From Acidovorax sp. NCPPB 3576 (GTDB lineage: Bacteria > Pseudomonadota > Gammaproteobacteria > Burkholderiales > Burkholderiaceae_C): a stretch of 64,000 nt of DNA. Under the pieces are notes generated by a model. It worked only from the letters and a program-made list of their open reading frames with translations. It made no database searches and had not been told where the DNA came from. Each line of letters begins with the position of its first letter. Position 1 is the stretch's first letter. The DNA is taken from the NCBI RefSeq assembly GCF_028473605.1, contig NZ_CP097267.1, positions 562,501 through 626,500 of the forward strand, written 5' to 3'. The position numbers and the translations under genes are program-made. Positions 11,855 to 20,621 of this stretch are shown one piece after another.

Positions 11855-11879
11855 TTCGCTGGTTTGCCCAGTGCTTCGG
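11855..11879 (+). promoter_or_regulatory. PIP box for kinase-like gene 1
   Basis: TTCGC (11855-11859), exactly 15 bases, TTCGG (11875-11879): a perfect TTCGB-N15-TTCGB plant-inducible promoter box, the site of HrpX/HrpB activators. The expected -10 (YANNNT, 30-32 bases later) is imperfect here: GATGCT at 11910 misses only the first Y. The box ends 74 bases before the ATG and 77 bases before the TTG that is codon 2. Confidence 0.88.
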
Positions 11880-11953
11880 CATGACGGGTTGGCGCGCGCG
11901 CAAATATCGGATGCTCTGAGAAGCCGGCAGATATTGGCGGCAGAAAGAGAGCC

Positions 11954-13606
11954 ATGTTGCCGGAGAACTCATTTCGGATAGATCGAAACCCCGGCCTGGG
12001 ATCGCAGCGCATGCACACCGACGTGGAGCCATCCCGGTCGGCATCGCCCTCTCCGTCAGTGCTGGATGCACCAGCCGGACTGCGCAGCGCTGCCAGGCGC
12101 CCACCGGGCGCCCAAGAGCATGGCTCTCCCGTGCGCAGCCCGTTGCCACAGTCGCTGTTAGGCAAGGCGCAGGCAAGCGCCAAGGCGTCTGCCGCAGCAT
12201 CGGCGTTGCCTCTGCCTGCGTTGGTACGCCATACGCCCTTCGTCCAGCCACACGCCGGCATTCATGGCGCGTCTGATCCCGTGCAGCGCGCGGCAAGCGC
12301 CCAGCGATCCGCGCGTGTGCCCCGAACGACACTGGGGCAATTGCTGGCTCAAGAGCGCCGGGAGGAGGCCGAGCAGGCGCGATTGGCACTGTTCAATGCA
12401 GGTGGAGCACTGAAGCGGTTGAAGGACCGTGCGGCCAGAATGCATCCGTCCACGATGGACCAGCGATGGCACGCCATCTTGAATGGAAAGCCCAAACCCA
12501 TGGAGGGGAAGCGCAAAGAGGCGTTCGAGGATCTGATTTGGGCGGACGTCGTGGCGCTTGGCGAGGCTGGCAATATCGAAAACTCACGCGCGATCGACGA
12601 GATGATCAACGCGTTGAAAAATGGCACCGCTGGCCCTTCCATCCTGGAGCGAGACCGGCAGCTGCTGTTGGAAGTGCTTGAAGGATGGGCCGTCAACTGC
12701 CGATACGATGAACTGAACCTGAAAATCACTCCCTATACGCGGCTGACCTTTACCGATGATCAGGTTCTTGAAAAGCCCGGGAAGCTGGGGTCGGGAACGT
12801 TCAACACGGTGTTTTCGGTCAAGCTGACGGGCCCGGATGGCGTTCCGATCGACGCCATTTTCAAACCGCTCAGCACGGTGGAGCGTGGATGGGTGGCCAT
12901 GGAAACCGGTATTCCGCCTGACGATCCACAGATCGCAATGCGCAACGTGGCCACGGTTGCGTATGTGAGAAAGCTCGGCATGCGCGTGGTTGCCGATACA
13001 CGCGTCGCGTTGATCGATACCGGACAAGGCCGTCAACTTGGTATGGTGATGGAGCGGGCCCGCGGCAAGTCGGCCGCCGATACTGATCCAGGCCTTTTCA
13101 AGCAAGCGAACGTATGCGCGGAAGTGACCAAGCTGCAGTTGCTGGATCACCTCACAGGGCAAGGCGATCGCCATGCCGGCAACTATTTCATCAACATCGA
13201 ACCGGACGGTCGTGCCAAGGTGATGGGGATCGATAACGATCAATGCTTCGGACACAAAATGACGGACCCGGCCGGAATCGAGAGAATCCGGAATGATCCC
13301 TCGCGTAAAGGGTTCCGCGGGACGGGGCTGCCTCCGGTGGTCGATACCGAAATGGAGCGATCGATTGGCGCGCTCACTGAAACCGACATCCGTTCGATGC
13401 TGGGAGACAAGTTGAGTGAGGCCGAGATCGACGCGGCGGTCCAGCGGCACGAAGGCGTCAAGCAGCATATTGCGCAACTGCGTTCCACCAACCGCGTGAT
13501 CGATCCGGCCGAGTGGGGCGATGCGGGCGTGCAGCAACTCCTGAACAGCCAAAACAGCTACGTGGGGCGCGAGCGTGACCATGCGCTGTCGATCACCACC
13601 TGGTGA
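11954..13606 (+). CDS. Candidate type III effector, PI3/PI4-kinase-like family, paralogue 1
   Basis: A 550-residue member of the tandem family. Residues 1-125 are Ser/Pro/Arg/Ala-rich and disordered-looking, as in type III secretion signals, with the family block GSPVRSPLP at 57-65. Conserved helices at 148-250 precede a kinase-like domain: glycine loop KLGSGTFNTVF (277-287), lysine K304 in AIFKPL, catalytic-loop GDRHAGNYF with D405 and N410, metal site GIDND with D427. The order GxGxF, K, DRHxxN, hID resembles PI3/PI4 kinases. Secretion and kinase activity are inferred. A PIP box lies 74 bases upstream; ribosome binding site AGAAAGAGA. Confidence 0.75.
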   Translation: MLPENSFRIDRNPGLGSQRMHTDVEPSRSASPSPSVLDAPAGLRSAARRPPGAQEHGSPVRSPLPQSLLGKAQASAKASAAASALPLPALVRHTPFVQPHAGIHGASDPVQRAASAQRSARVPRTTLGQLLAQERREEAEQARLALFNAGGALKRLKDRAARMHPSTMDQRWHAILNGKPKPMEGKRKEAFEDLIWADVVALGEAGNIENSRAIDEMINALKNGTAGPSILERDRQLLLEVLEGWAVNCRYDELNLKITPYTRLTFTDDQVLEKPGKLGSGTFNTVFSVKLTGPDGVPIDAIFKPLSTVERGWVAMETGIPPDDPQIAMRNVATVAYVRKLGMRVVADTRVALIDTGQGRQLGMVMERARGKSAADTDPGLFKQANVCAEVTKLQLLDHLTGQGDRHAGNYFINIEPDGRAKVMGIDNDQCFGHKMTDPAGIERIRNDPSRKGFRGTGLPPVVDTEMERSIGALTETDIRSMLGDKLSEAEIDAAVQRHEGVKQHIAQLRSTNRVIDPAEWGDAGVQQLLNSQNSYVGRERDHALSITTW

Positions 13607-13671
13607 GGCATTGATCGCCAACGCATGGCAATCGAATTGCTAGTGGCTCATTGCCAATCGCTCTTCGTTTT

Positions 13672-13732
13672 TTCGCCTTTCGGCCATGGGCTTCGCAGCA
13701 GCGTGCATGCCAGTGTTGTTGTCCGGCATAGT
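13672..13732 (+). promoter_or_regulatory. PIP box and -10 for kinase-like gene 2
   Basis: TTCGC (13672-13676)-N15-TTCGC (13692-13696), then exactly 30 bases, then CATAGT (13727-13732) matching YANNNT. This is the full HrpX/HrpB promoter layout. The second half-site ends 74 bases before the ATG, exactly as in gene 1. Confidence 0.92.
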
Positions 13733-13770
13733 CGCTCGGGCCGAACCATTCTGGCGGCAGAAAGAAAGCC

Positions 13771-15411
13771 ATGTTGTCGGATATCGCTTCCCGGCTTGCC
13801 CGAGGCCTTATACACAATAAGCCTCGCACCTCCGCCGATGTACCGAAGCCTCCTGAGACGCCTTCGCCCCTCGCGTCGGAAAGTCCTGCGGGACTCCGGC
13901 ATGCGCCCAAGCGGCCTCAAGGATCGTTGGAGCAGCTCTCACCTCTTCGCAGCCCGTTGCCCTCCCTGAACAGGCAGCCCAGCATTCGACTGCAAAGTGA
14001 GATTCAAGAGTTGTCTTCTGGCGCCAATCCATCGCAAGGGCCGGGTGCGGCTCCGCCATCGCGCAAGGTTGGCCGTCCGAGACTGGGCGAACTTTTGAAG
14101 CAGGAGCTTCGGCAGGAAAAAATCGAGCAAGCCGAAAAGGCCGAGCACGACCGCCAGCAACGGCGTGCCGCGCTGGAGCAACTGGTGCATTCTGCGTTGC
14201 CCGACGGGGGACAGGCCATGAAACGGCTCAAGGAGCGCGCAGTCAGAAAGCACCCGAAGACCGCGGCCCAGATATGGCATTCGGTCCAGACCGGAATGCC
14301 CAAAACCATGAAGGACCAGCGCAGGTCGGCTTTCGAAACGTTGGTGCGCGCTGATCTGCGGGCGCTGGCATCCAGTGGCCAGATTGCACCCAGGGCTGCT
14401 GTCGACCAATTGACCGAGGCGCTTGGAGAAGGCATCTTCGGCCAAGGCATCCTCAAAAGGGATCGAGCGCTTCTATTGGAAATATTGGGTGACCTGTCCA
14501 TGGAAGGTCTCTACCGGCGGTGGAATTTGGCAATGACAGACGACACCAAGCCCGCCTTTACCGACGCAGACCTTCTGCAGGCGCCTAAACAGTTCGGCGC
14601 TGGAAAATCCAGCCAAGTCTATGAAGTCAGGCTCAAGGAGACCGACGGCGCGGTGCTGAATGCCCTCTTCAAGCCGATTCCGAAGGAGGATTGGTCTTAT
14701 GCCGGTTTGGTGACCGGCATTCCGAGATATGACCCGCAGACCGTGATGCGCAATCTCGCCACCGTTGATTACGCCAAAAAGCTCGGGTTTCATGTGATCC
14801 CGGATACCCGCGTGGCACTGATCGACGTCGAGAAAAAACCGTTTGATCCCTCTGTGGGCCTGCTCATGGAGCTAGCCCAGGGCGAACCGGCCGAGCGCAC
14901 GCCTGCGAGCGTTTTGGCCCGGGCAGATGTTCGCGCGGAAGTGACCAAGCTCCAGCTGCTCGACCACCTGACGGGGGAGGGGGACCGCCATGGTTTCAAT
15001 TACTTCATCCATATCGACGCGGACGATCGGCCCACGGTCATGGGCATCGACAACGACCAGTGCTTTGGCGAAAAGTTGACCGATCCCGCCGGTGCGCGAT
15101 ACGCCGATGACTCACAGCACAGGCTCTTGGAGGGAGTCGGGCTGCCTCCCGTGGTGGATACCGACATGGAGCGCGCTATTGAGGCGATGACGGAGGACGA
15201 CATCCATTCCATGCTCGGCAACAAATTGAACACCGCGGAAATTGCCGCCGCGCTTCAGCGGTACCGAGGCTTGAAAGCGCACATCGTTCAGTTGCGAGAG
15301 CAGAACTTGGTCATCGATCCGAAAGATTGGGAGACGCCGCAGGTGCAGGCGCTCATGACCCCTCAGAACAGCTACCTGGCACGCGATCTTCAACGAGTGG
15401 CAGGCGCTTGA
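13771..15411 (+). CDS. Candidate type III effector, PI3/PI4-kinase-like family, paralogue 2
   Basis: A 546-residue paralogue of the 11954 product. Family N-terminal block LSPLRSPLP at 56-64; a charged, Glu/Gln/Lys-rich coiled-coil-like segment at 108-140; then ALPDGGQAMKRLKERA and the kinase-like domain: glycine loop FGAGKSSQVY (275-284), K301 in ALFKPI, GDRHGFNYF (D405, N410), GIDND (D427). All presumed catalytic residues are present. C-terminus ends with the family motif PQNSYLARD. The first residues (MLSDIASRLARGL) lack the Ser/Pro bias of the other copies. Own PIP promoter, so transcribed independently of gene 1. Confidence 0.75.
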   Translation: MLSDIASRLARGLIHNKPRTSADVPKPPETPSPLASESPAGLRHAPKRPQGSLEQLSPLRSPLPSLNRQPSIRLQSEIQELSSGANPSQGPGAAPPSRKVGRPRLGELLKQELRQEKIEQAEKAEHDRQQRRAALEQLVHSALPDGGQAMKRLKERAVRKHPKTAAQIWHSVQTGMPKTMKDQRRSAFETLVRADLRALASSGQIAPRAAVDQLTEALGEGIFGQGILKRDRALLLEILGDLSMEGLYRRWNLAMTDDTKPAFTDADLLQAPKQFGAGKSSQVYEVRLKETDGAVLNALFKPIPKEDWSYAGLVTGIPRYDPQTVMRNLATVDYAKKLGFHVIPDTRVALIDVEKKPFDPSVGLLMELAQGEPAERTPASVLARADVRAEVTKLQLLDHLTGEGDRHGFNYFIHIDADDRPTVMGIDNDQCFGEKLTDPAGARYADDSQHRLLEGVGLPPVVDTDMERAIEAMTEDDIHSMLGNKLNTAEIAAALQRYRGLKAHIVQLREQNLVIDPKDWETPQVQALMTPQNSYLARDLQRVAGA

Positions 15412-15444
15412 GCCACGGGGCTCTGCGGCGGAAGGTCATGACAT

Positions 15445-15506
15445 TTCGCATGCCGACCCCGCGCTTCGCTGCAATGTGTTCGTCCGGTGCCCTTGGCCGA
15501 CACACT
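15445..15506 (+). promoter_or_regulatory. PIP box and -10 for kinase-like gene 3
   Basis: TTCGC (15445-15449)-N15-TTCGC (15465-15469), then 31 bases, then CACACT (15501-15506) matching YANNNT. The box ends 77 bases before TTG 15547. A GTG at 15487 that opens the longest ORF lies upstream of this -10 and cannot be on the HrpX-driven transcript. Confidence 0.92.
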
Positions 15507-15546
15507 CATTTGCACCGTTCCCTTTGACGGCAGAGAGAGAGTCGTT

Positions 15547-17226
15547 TTGCTGGATAACCTGTTTCGGACCGCTCGCAGTTCCGTGCCCAATGCGCCGCGC
15601 GTCGAGTCTGGCGGCGTGCCTCCCGCGCGTACGCCGCATACTCCGGTGGCGCTGAAGGGGCCTGAAGGTCTCATGGGCGCACCAAAGCGACTTCAGGGCG
15701 CTGATGAGCAGTCCTCCCCCGTGCGCAGTCCGTTGCCACCGTCCGCACTGAACCGCCGCCAACCGGTCATCGACCGCTCGCAGTCAGAGATCCAGCCCCA
15801 TGTCTCCGGCGGCCATTCATCGCCGATGCACGAGACCTCGCCTTCTCAGCCGGTACGGCGCCAGACGCTGGGCCAACTGCTGGCCGAGGCCCTGCGAGAA
15901 GAAAAAGCCGAGAAGGCGCAGCAGGCCCAGCAAGCCAAACAAGCCCGCCTCGCTGCGCTGGCGCAATTGGTGCACTCGGCATTGCCGGATGGCGGTCAGG
16001 CCATGAAACGATTGAAGGCGCGCGCGGCCAGGGAGCACCCGGCCACTTTGGCCGACAGGTTGCTTTTTATCCGCCATGGAGCTCCCAAACCGATGGAAGG
16101 CCCCCGAAAAACGGCGTTCGAGGCGCTGGTGCGTGACGACCTGTGGGCCATGGCCATGGCTGGTGGGATCGATCCTTTGGTGGCGGTCGACAAGATGGCC
16201 GAGGCTTTGGAAGAGGGAATACTCGGCCAAGGCATTTTGAAGAGCGATCTTGAATTGCTGACGCAAGTGCTGGACGACTTGGCCATCGACCGTTTGTACA
16301 CGCGGCTGAACTTGAAAATGACGGACGACACCATGCCCGCGTTCACGAACGCGCAGGTGCTGGAGGCGCCTGTGGAGTTGGGGGAGGGGAAAATCAACAA
16401 GGTTTACGCAGTCAAGATTGAGAATACCGATGGCTCTGAACTGGATGCCGTTTTCAAGCCGCTGAACCCCGAAGTGCCCAGCGTGGAGGAGTGGAGTGCG
16501 GCTGCCAGACTGGCGGGCATATCGAGAGAAGATCCGCAGACGGCGATGCGCAATCTCGCAACCGTCGCCTACGCGAAGATGATCGGTTTTCATGTGGTCA
16601 CCGACACGCGCGTGGCGTTGATCGACATCGGAGATGACCCGTTCAACCCTGCCTTGGGGCTGATCATGGAACGCGCCCGTGGTGAACCGGCTGAAGAGGT
16701 CGATGCGGAAGTGTTCAAGGAGGGCTCCGTGTGCGCGGAAGTGACGAAGCTCCAGTTGCTTGACCATTTGACCGGGGAGGCTGATCGCTACGACAAAAAC
16801 TATTTTGTCGAGCTCGGCTCCGATGGCCGGGCCAGGGTCATGGGCATCGATAACGACACCAGCTTCGGCGCAGCACTGACTGATCCAGCCGGCGCTAAAG
16901 CGCCGCCGACCAACCCGGAAGTCCTCGTAATCGATCCAGCGCTCCTGGGGCTCCGCGGTACGGCGCTCCCCCCTGTGGTGGACACGGACATGGAAAGCGC
17001 AGTCCTTGCCCTCACGGAAGACGGCATTGTTTCGATCCTGGAAGACAAGCTGAACGATGCCGAGGTCGCTGCCGCCATCCAGCGGTACCGAGGCGTCAGG
17101 CAGCACATTGCCGAGTTGCGCGAGGCGGGGCTCGTCATCGCGCCGCACGAATGGAGCCGTTCCGACATCCAGGAACTCTTCACCCCGGAAAACAGCTATC
17201 TGGGCCGCGATCGCGAATTTGCTTAG
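15547..17226 (+). CDS. Candidate type III effector, PI3/PI4-kinase-like family, paralogue 3 (altered catalytic loop)
   Basis: A 559-residue paralogue. The start is placed at TTG 15547: the same TTG follows the same leader (CGGCAGAGAGAGAGTC) and the same 77-base distance from the PIP box as in paralogues 1, 2 and 4. Family block SSPVRSPLP near 56-64; helical Ala/Gln/Lys-rich region near 115-140; glycine loop GEGKINKVY; K304; GIDND with D435. The loop is EADRYDKNYF rather than GDRHxxNYF: D413 and N418 remain, but G and H are replaced by A and Y415, and NDQCFG becomes NDTSFG. It may be weakly active or a pseudokinase. Start codon and function are inferred. Confidence 0.72.
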   Translation: MLDNLFRTARSSVPNAPRVESGGVPPARTPHTPVALKGPEGLMGAPKRLQGADEQSSPVRSPLPPSALNRRQPVIDRSQSEIQPHVSGGHSSPMHETSPSQPVRRQTLGQLLAEALREEKAEKAQQAQQAKQARLAALAQLVHSALPDGGQAMKRLKARAAREHPATLADRLLFIRHGAPKPMEGPRKTAFEALVRDDLWAMAMAGGIDPLVAVDKMAEALEEGILGQGILKSDLELLTQVLDDLAIDRLYTRLNLKMTDDTMPAFTNAQVLEAPVELGEGKINKVYAVKIENTDGSELDAVFKPLNPEVPSVEEWSAAARLAGISREDPQTAMRNLATVAYAKMIGFHVVTDTRVALIDIGDDPFNPALGLIMERARGEPAEEVDAEVFKEGSVCAEVTKLQLLDHLTGEADRYDKNYFVELGSDGRARVMGIDNDTSFGAALTDPAGAKAPPTNPEVLVIDPALLGLRGTALPPVVDTDMESAVLALTEDGIVSILEDKLNDAEVAAAIQRYRGVRQHIAELREAGLVIAPHEWSRSDIQELFTPENSYLGRDREFA

Positions 17227-17260
17227 GTTGCCAGCCAACCATAGACATTGAACAACCCAC

Positions 17261-17878
17261 ATGAACCTCTCTGCCAACGAAGCCGAACGCCATGCCGGCG
17301 CGTCCTCAGCCATGACCCTCTTCGCTGACGAAGGACTGCCGTTTCCTCCGGTCCCCGCACTGTTGCTGGCGTCGATGAAGCAGCAAGGCGCAGCGTGGTT
17401 CGCCACACGCCCAGTGGCTTCCACCCCCTACGACTTCCATCACTTCCTGGACGAAGTCGAAACACAGCCCGAGCTGGCGGACTACGCCGTGGTGGGCTTC
17501 GACGGCCATGGCACCAACAGTTGGGCGGTGCATTTCTACCTGGTTGGCACCGGTATCGCGCTCTTCGTCAAGCTCCCCTGGGGCGGGGCCTACATGGACC
17601 CCGAACCGGCCCGGGCGCACATCGCCGAAATATTCGACTGGGCCGCCGCCCTGCTGTCCCGGCTGCAACGTGCCGAGTCGGCCGGCCACATACCACCAGG
17701 CCTGCGGCTTCAGGTGGCCGCGAGCCAGTTCGACCACGCGGGTTGGCGCTGGCTCGGCACGGGTCAGGATGCGGCCCAGGCCCCGTGGAACCCGCCGTCC
17801 GGAATGAGGGCGGCCCTGCTGCAGGAGCTGGACGATGTGATCGCCGGCCGCAAGGTGCTGACGGCGCAGCGGTCTTGA
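17261..17878 (+). CDS. Hypothetical protein downstream of kinase-like gene 3
   Basis: A 205-residue product I do not recognise. It has no signal peptide or membrane segment; it has aromatic-rich stretches (YAVVGFDGHGTNSWAVHFYL, about 77-96; LPWGGAYMD) suggesting a compact soluble alpha/beta domain, and many Asp/Glu. It starts 34 bases after kinase-like gene 3 with no PIP box of its own, so it probably shares that PIP promoter. That makes a chaperone, helper or further effector possible, but the sequence does not say which. A second in-frame ATG at 17311 is an alternative start. Confidence 0.75.
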   Translation: MNLSANEAERHAGASSAMTLFADEGLPFPPVPALLLASMKQQGAAWFATRPVASTPYDFHHFLDEVETQPELADYAVVGFDGHGTNSWAVHFYLVGTGIALFVKLPWGGAYMDPEPARAHIAEIFDWAAALLSRLQRAESAGHIPPGLRLQVAASQFDHAGWRWLGTGQDAAQAPWNPPSGMRAALLQELDDVIAGRKVLTAQRS

Positions 17879-17910
17879 TGGGCCGCTGAACGGCGGGGGG
17901 CGATCGCGTT

Positions 17911-17972
17911 TTCGCCTGCCAGGCCGGCGCTTCGCGGCGGTGCGTGCCGCCAGAGCCCCGCACCGACAGACT
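17911..17972 (+). promoter_or_regulatory. PIP box and -10 for kinase-like gene 4
   Basis: TTCGC (17911-17915)-N15-TTCGC (17931-17935), 31 bases, CAGACT (17967-17972) matching YANNNT. The box ends 77 bases before TTG 18013. The upstream ATG at 17944 that opens the longest ORF lies between box and -10. Confidence 0.92.
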
Positions 17973-18012
17973 CTCGGGCGCCCATCGGTTTTGGTGCCAG
18001 AAAGGGAGTCAT

Positions 18013-19686
18013 TTGTTCGACCACTCACATCGGATCACCCGGGGCTCCACCGTGCCCGCGACCACGCGCATCCCGACGGATGCCGGACCTTCCACGCCGG
18101 CATCGAATTCGCCGGCCGTGCAGGACGGACCTGAGGGGTTGCGCAGCGCGCGCAACCGGCCCCAAGGGGCCTCAGGGCAGCGCTCTCCCGTGCGCAGCCG
18201 TTTGCCCGGCGGGCCGGGCGGCCATGCGCCAGCCGTTTCCGCTGTGTCGGTCATCGGTTCGCCGTCCACCCCTGCCGCGATAGCGCATCACCCGCCCGTC
18301 ACCCGGCGCCGTGGCGAGATCGAATCGCAGTCTTCCGAAAGGAATTCGCCACCGCCGCAGGCATCGCGCCAGCGGCCTTCGCACCGAAACTCTCCAAAAC
18401 CGGAAGGGTCGTCGGCCCCGCAGCAAGAACGGGAGAAAGCCGAACGCGCGCAGCAGGTGCGAAAGGCCCTGCCCGGTGGGGGCGAGGCCATGAAGCGCTT
18501 GAAGGAGCGGGCGGCCAGACAGAATCCGGCCACGCTGGGCGACAGGATGCGCGCCACCCTCCAGGGGGCGCCCAAGCCCATGAAAGACCAGCGCCGCAAG
18601 GCGTTCGAAGCCCTGGTGCATGCCGACGTGATGGCCCTGGCGGGCACGAGCCAGATGGCGCCCTTGTCGGCGGTAGACACGATGCGGGCCGCGGTGCAGG
18701 ACGGGGTCCTGGGCCAGGGCGTGCTGGAGGAAGACCGGCAACTGCTGCTGGACGTGCTGGAGCGCTTGTCCATCGATCACCTCTACGGGCGGCTGAAACT
18801 CAAGAGAACGGCCGAGACGCTGCCCGCCTTCACCGACGCCCAGGTGCAGGCCCCGCCCACCCGGATGGGCGCGGGCAAGTTCAATACCGTCTTTGCGGTG
18901 AAGCTCAACCATCCGGATGGCTCCGTGTTCAATGGCGTCTTCAAGCCGCTCAGAACCAAGGCGCAGGGGTTTGTCTCAGCGAAGAGCGGCATCCCGCAGG
19001 ACGATCCGCAGACCGCCATGCGCAACCTCTCGACGCTCGCCTATGCGAAGAAGCTCGGTTTCGATGTGATCGTGGACACGCGTGTGGCGCTGCTCGACAT
19101 CGGGGCCGGCCCGGTGAAGCCAGCCCTCGGCCTGATCATGGAAAAAGCGCGCGGCCTGCCTGCGGCCAAAATGAAGTCGGACATTCTGGACCGGCCGCAG
19201 GTGTGCGCGGAGCTGACCAAGCTCCAGTTGCTCGACCACCTCGCGGGGCAAGGCGATCGCCACCTCAACAACTACTTCATCCACATCCACGGCGATGGCC
19301 GTGCCAGGGTCACGGGCATCGACAACGACCAGTGCTTCGGCCACAAGCTGATCGATCCGGCCGGCATCCAGCGGATCAAGGGCGACCCTTCGCGCAAGGG
19401 TTATCGCGGCACGGGACTGCCCCCGGTGGTGGACGTGGACATGGCGCGCGCCATCGATGCGCTCACGCAGGAAGACATCCCTTCGATGCTGGGAGACAAG
19501 CTGGACGAGGCCGAGATCGGGGCGGCGATCCAGCGCCTTCAGGGTGTTAAAAGTCACATCGCGCAATTGCGAAACCAGCGCCGGGTCATTGGTCCGCAGG
19601 CATGGAGCCAGACATGGGTGCAGGCGCTCCTGACCCCGGAAAACAGCTATGTGGGGCGCCAGCGCGAGCGGGCTCTGAAAAAATAG
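18013..19686 (+). CDS. Candidate type III effector, PI3/PI4-kinase-like family, paralogue 4
   Basis: A 557-residue paralogue starting at TTG 18013 behind CAGAAAGGGAGTCAT. Family block RSPVRSRLP near 57-65; Ser/Pro/Arg-rich region to about 150; ALPGGGEAMKRLKERAARQ; glycine loop MGAGKFNTVF near 285-294; K311 in GVFKPL; QGDRHLNNYF with D415 and N420; GIDND with D437. It is the copy closest to paralogue 1 in the kinase-like domain (DPSRKGYRGTGLPPVVD also shared) and has all presumed catalytic residues. The gene is more GC-rich than paralogues 1-3. Confidence 0.75.
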   Translation: MFDHSHRITRGSTVPATTRIPTDAGPSTPASNSPAVQDGPEGLRSARNRPQGASGQRSPVRSRLPGGPGGHAPAVSAVSVIGSPSTPAAIAHHPPVTRRRGEIESQSSERNSPPPQASRQRPSHRNSPKPEGSSAPQQEREKAERAQQVRKALPGGGEAMKRLKERAARQNPATLGDRMRATLQGAPKPMKDQRRKAFEALVHADVMALAGTSQMAPLSAVDTMRAAVQDGVLGQGVLEEDRQLLLDVLERLSIDHLYGRLKLKRTAETLPAFTDAQVQAPPTRMGAGKFNTVFAVKLNHPDGSVFNGVFKPLRTKAQGFVSAKSGIPQDDPQTAMRNLSTLAYAKKLGFDVIVDTRVALLDIGAGPVKPALGLIMEKARGLPAAKMKSDILDRPQVCAELTKLQLLDHLAGQGDRHLNNYFIHIHGDGRARVTGIDNDQCFGHKLIDPAGIQRIKGDPSRKGYRGTGLPPVVDVDMARAIDALTQEDIPSMLGDKLDEAEIGAAIQRLQGVKSHIAQLRNQRRVIGPQAWSQTWVQALLTPENSYVGRQRERALKK

Positions 19687-19763
19687 GCCGAACTGGCGCG
19701 TGCGCAGAGGGACGGCGATAGCGATGGCTCCGATAGCTGGATCTCGACCGGGGCCGTGTTTTT

Positions 19764-20408
19764 GTGAACCCGCAGCTGGCGCTGATCGACACCTGGCGAG
19801 ACCCTTCGGTCTCCAACGTCGGCTTGGGGCTGATCATGGAGCGCGCCCGTGGCAAGCCGGCCTTGCACACCGATGTGGACACGCTGGGCCGCGCGGACGT
19901 GTGCGCGCAGGTGATGAAGCTCCAGTTGCTCGACCATCTCACGGGACAGACCGACCGAAATCATGAAAACTATTTCATCGACATCGGGCCGGACGGGCAG
20001 GTCAAGGTCACCGGCATCGACAACGACCAGTGCTTCGGCCAAAAGCTCACCGATCCCGCCGGCATCCAGCCCGGCGCCGACCGCACCCCGCAGGCCCGGT
20101 TCCGGGGCGTGGGGCTGCCTCCGGTGATCGACACCGACATGGAACGCTCGGTCCATGCGCTCACGGAGAGCGACATCCGCACCATGCTGGAAGACAAGCT
20201 GAACGACGCCGAGATCCGTGCTGCGATCCAGCGCTACCAAGGCGTGAAGGCCCATATCGCCCAATTGCGGGAGGTCGGCCGTGTCATCGATCCTTCGCAA
20301 TGGGACGACCCGAATGTCCAGGGGCTGCTGGACGAGAACAACAGCTACGTGGGGCGCGAACGCCTCTGGGTTCCGATCCATGCCCGCGCGTTGGACAACC
20401 CCTGGTGA
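19764..20408 (+). pseudogene. 5'-truncated copy of the kinase-like family (paralogue 5 remnant)
   Basis: The open frame from GTG 19764 encodes 214 residues that align only to the C-terminal 40 percent of the family, starting at the strand QLALID (VALID in other copies). It lacks the secretion-like N-terminus, the helical region, the glycine loop, the FKP lysine and any PIP box; only 77 bases separate it from gene 4's stop. The loop reads QTDRNHENYF (H changed to N; D and N kept), and GIDND is present. The frame is intact to the end, so truncation is recent or the piece is a recombination donor. Expression is doubtful. Confidence 0.8.
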
Positions 20409-20518
20409 GATTTTCTCTGGAAGCCCTTGCGATAAGGCAGACCGCAATCACCGGCTACCCGGCCCCATCTCTGTGAGGCACACGAACGCACTGCGTCGAT
20501 GCGTCTTCGCCCTCCGGT

Positions 20519-20580
20519 TTCGCCTGTCAGTGGGCCGCTTCGCCATCCCATGCCTCCCGGGAGCCGGCCCGCAGCAAACT
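20519..20580 (+). promoter_or_regulatory. PIP box and -10 for kinase-like gene 6
   Basis: TTCGC (20519-20523)-N15-TTCGC (20539-20543), 31 bases, CAAACT (20575-20580) matching YANNNT. The box ends 78 bases before TTG 20622. An ATG at 20499 opening the longest ORF lies before the box. Confidence 0.92.
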
Positions 20581-20621
20581 CCCCTGTGCCGTATTGTTTT
20601 GACGGCAGAGAGAGAGTCGCC

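Noticed and set aside
13664..13683. Extra TTCGT and TTCGG copies near the gene 2 promoter
   Set aside because: They are not 20 bases from a partner; only the 13672/13692 pair has N15 spacing and a correctly placed -10.
17944..18012. N-terminal extension of kinase-like gene 4 from ATG 17944
   Set aside because: It lies upstream of the PIP -10 element, so it would not be on the HrpX-dependent transcript.
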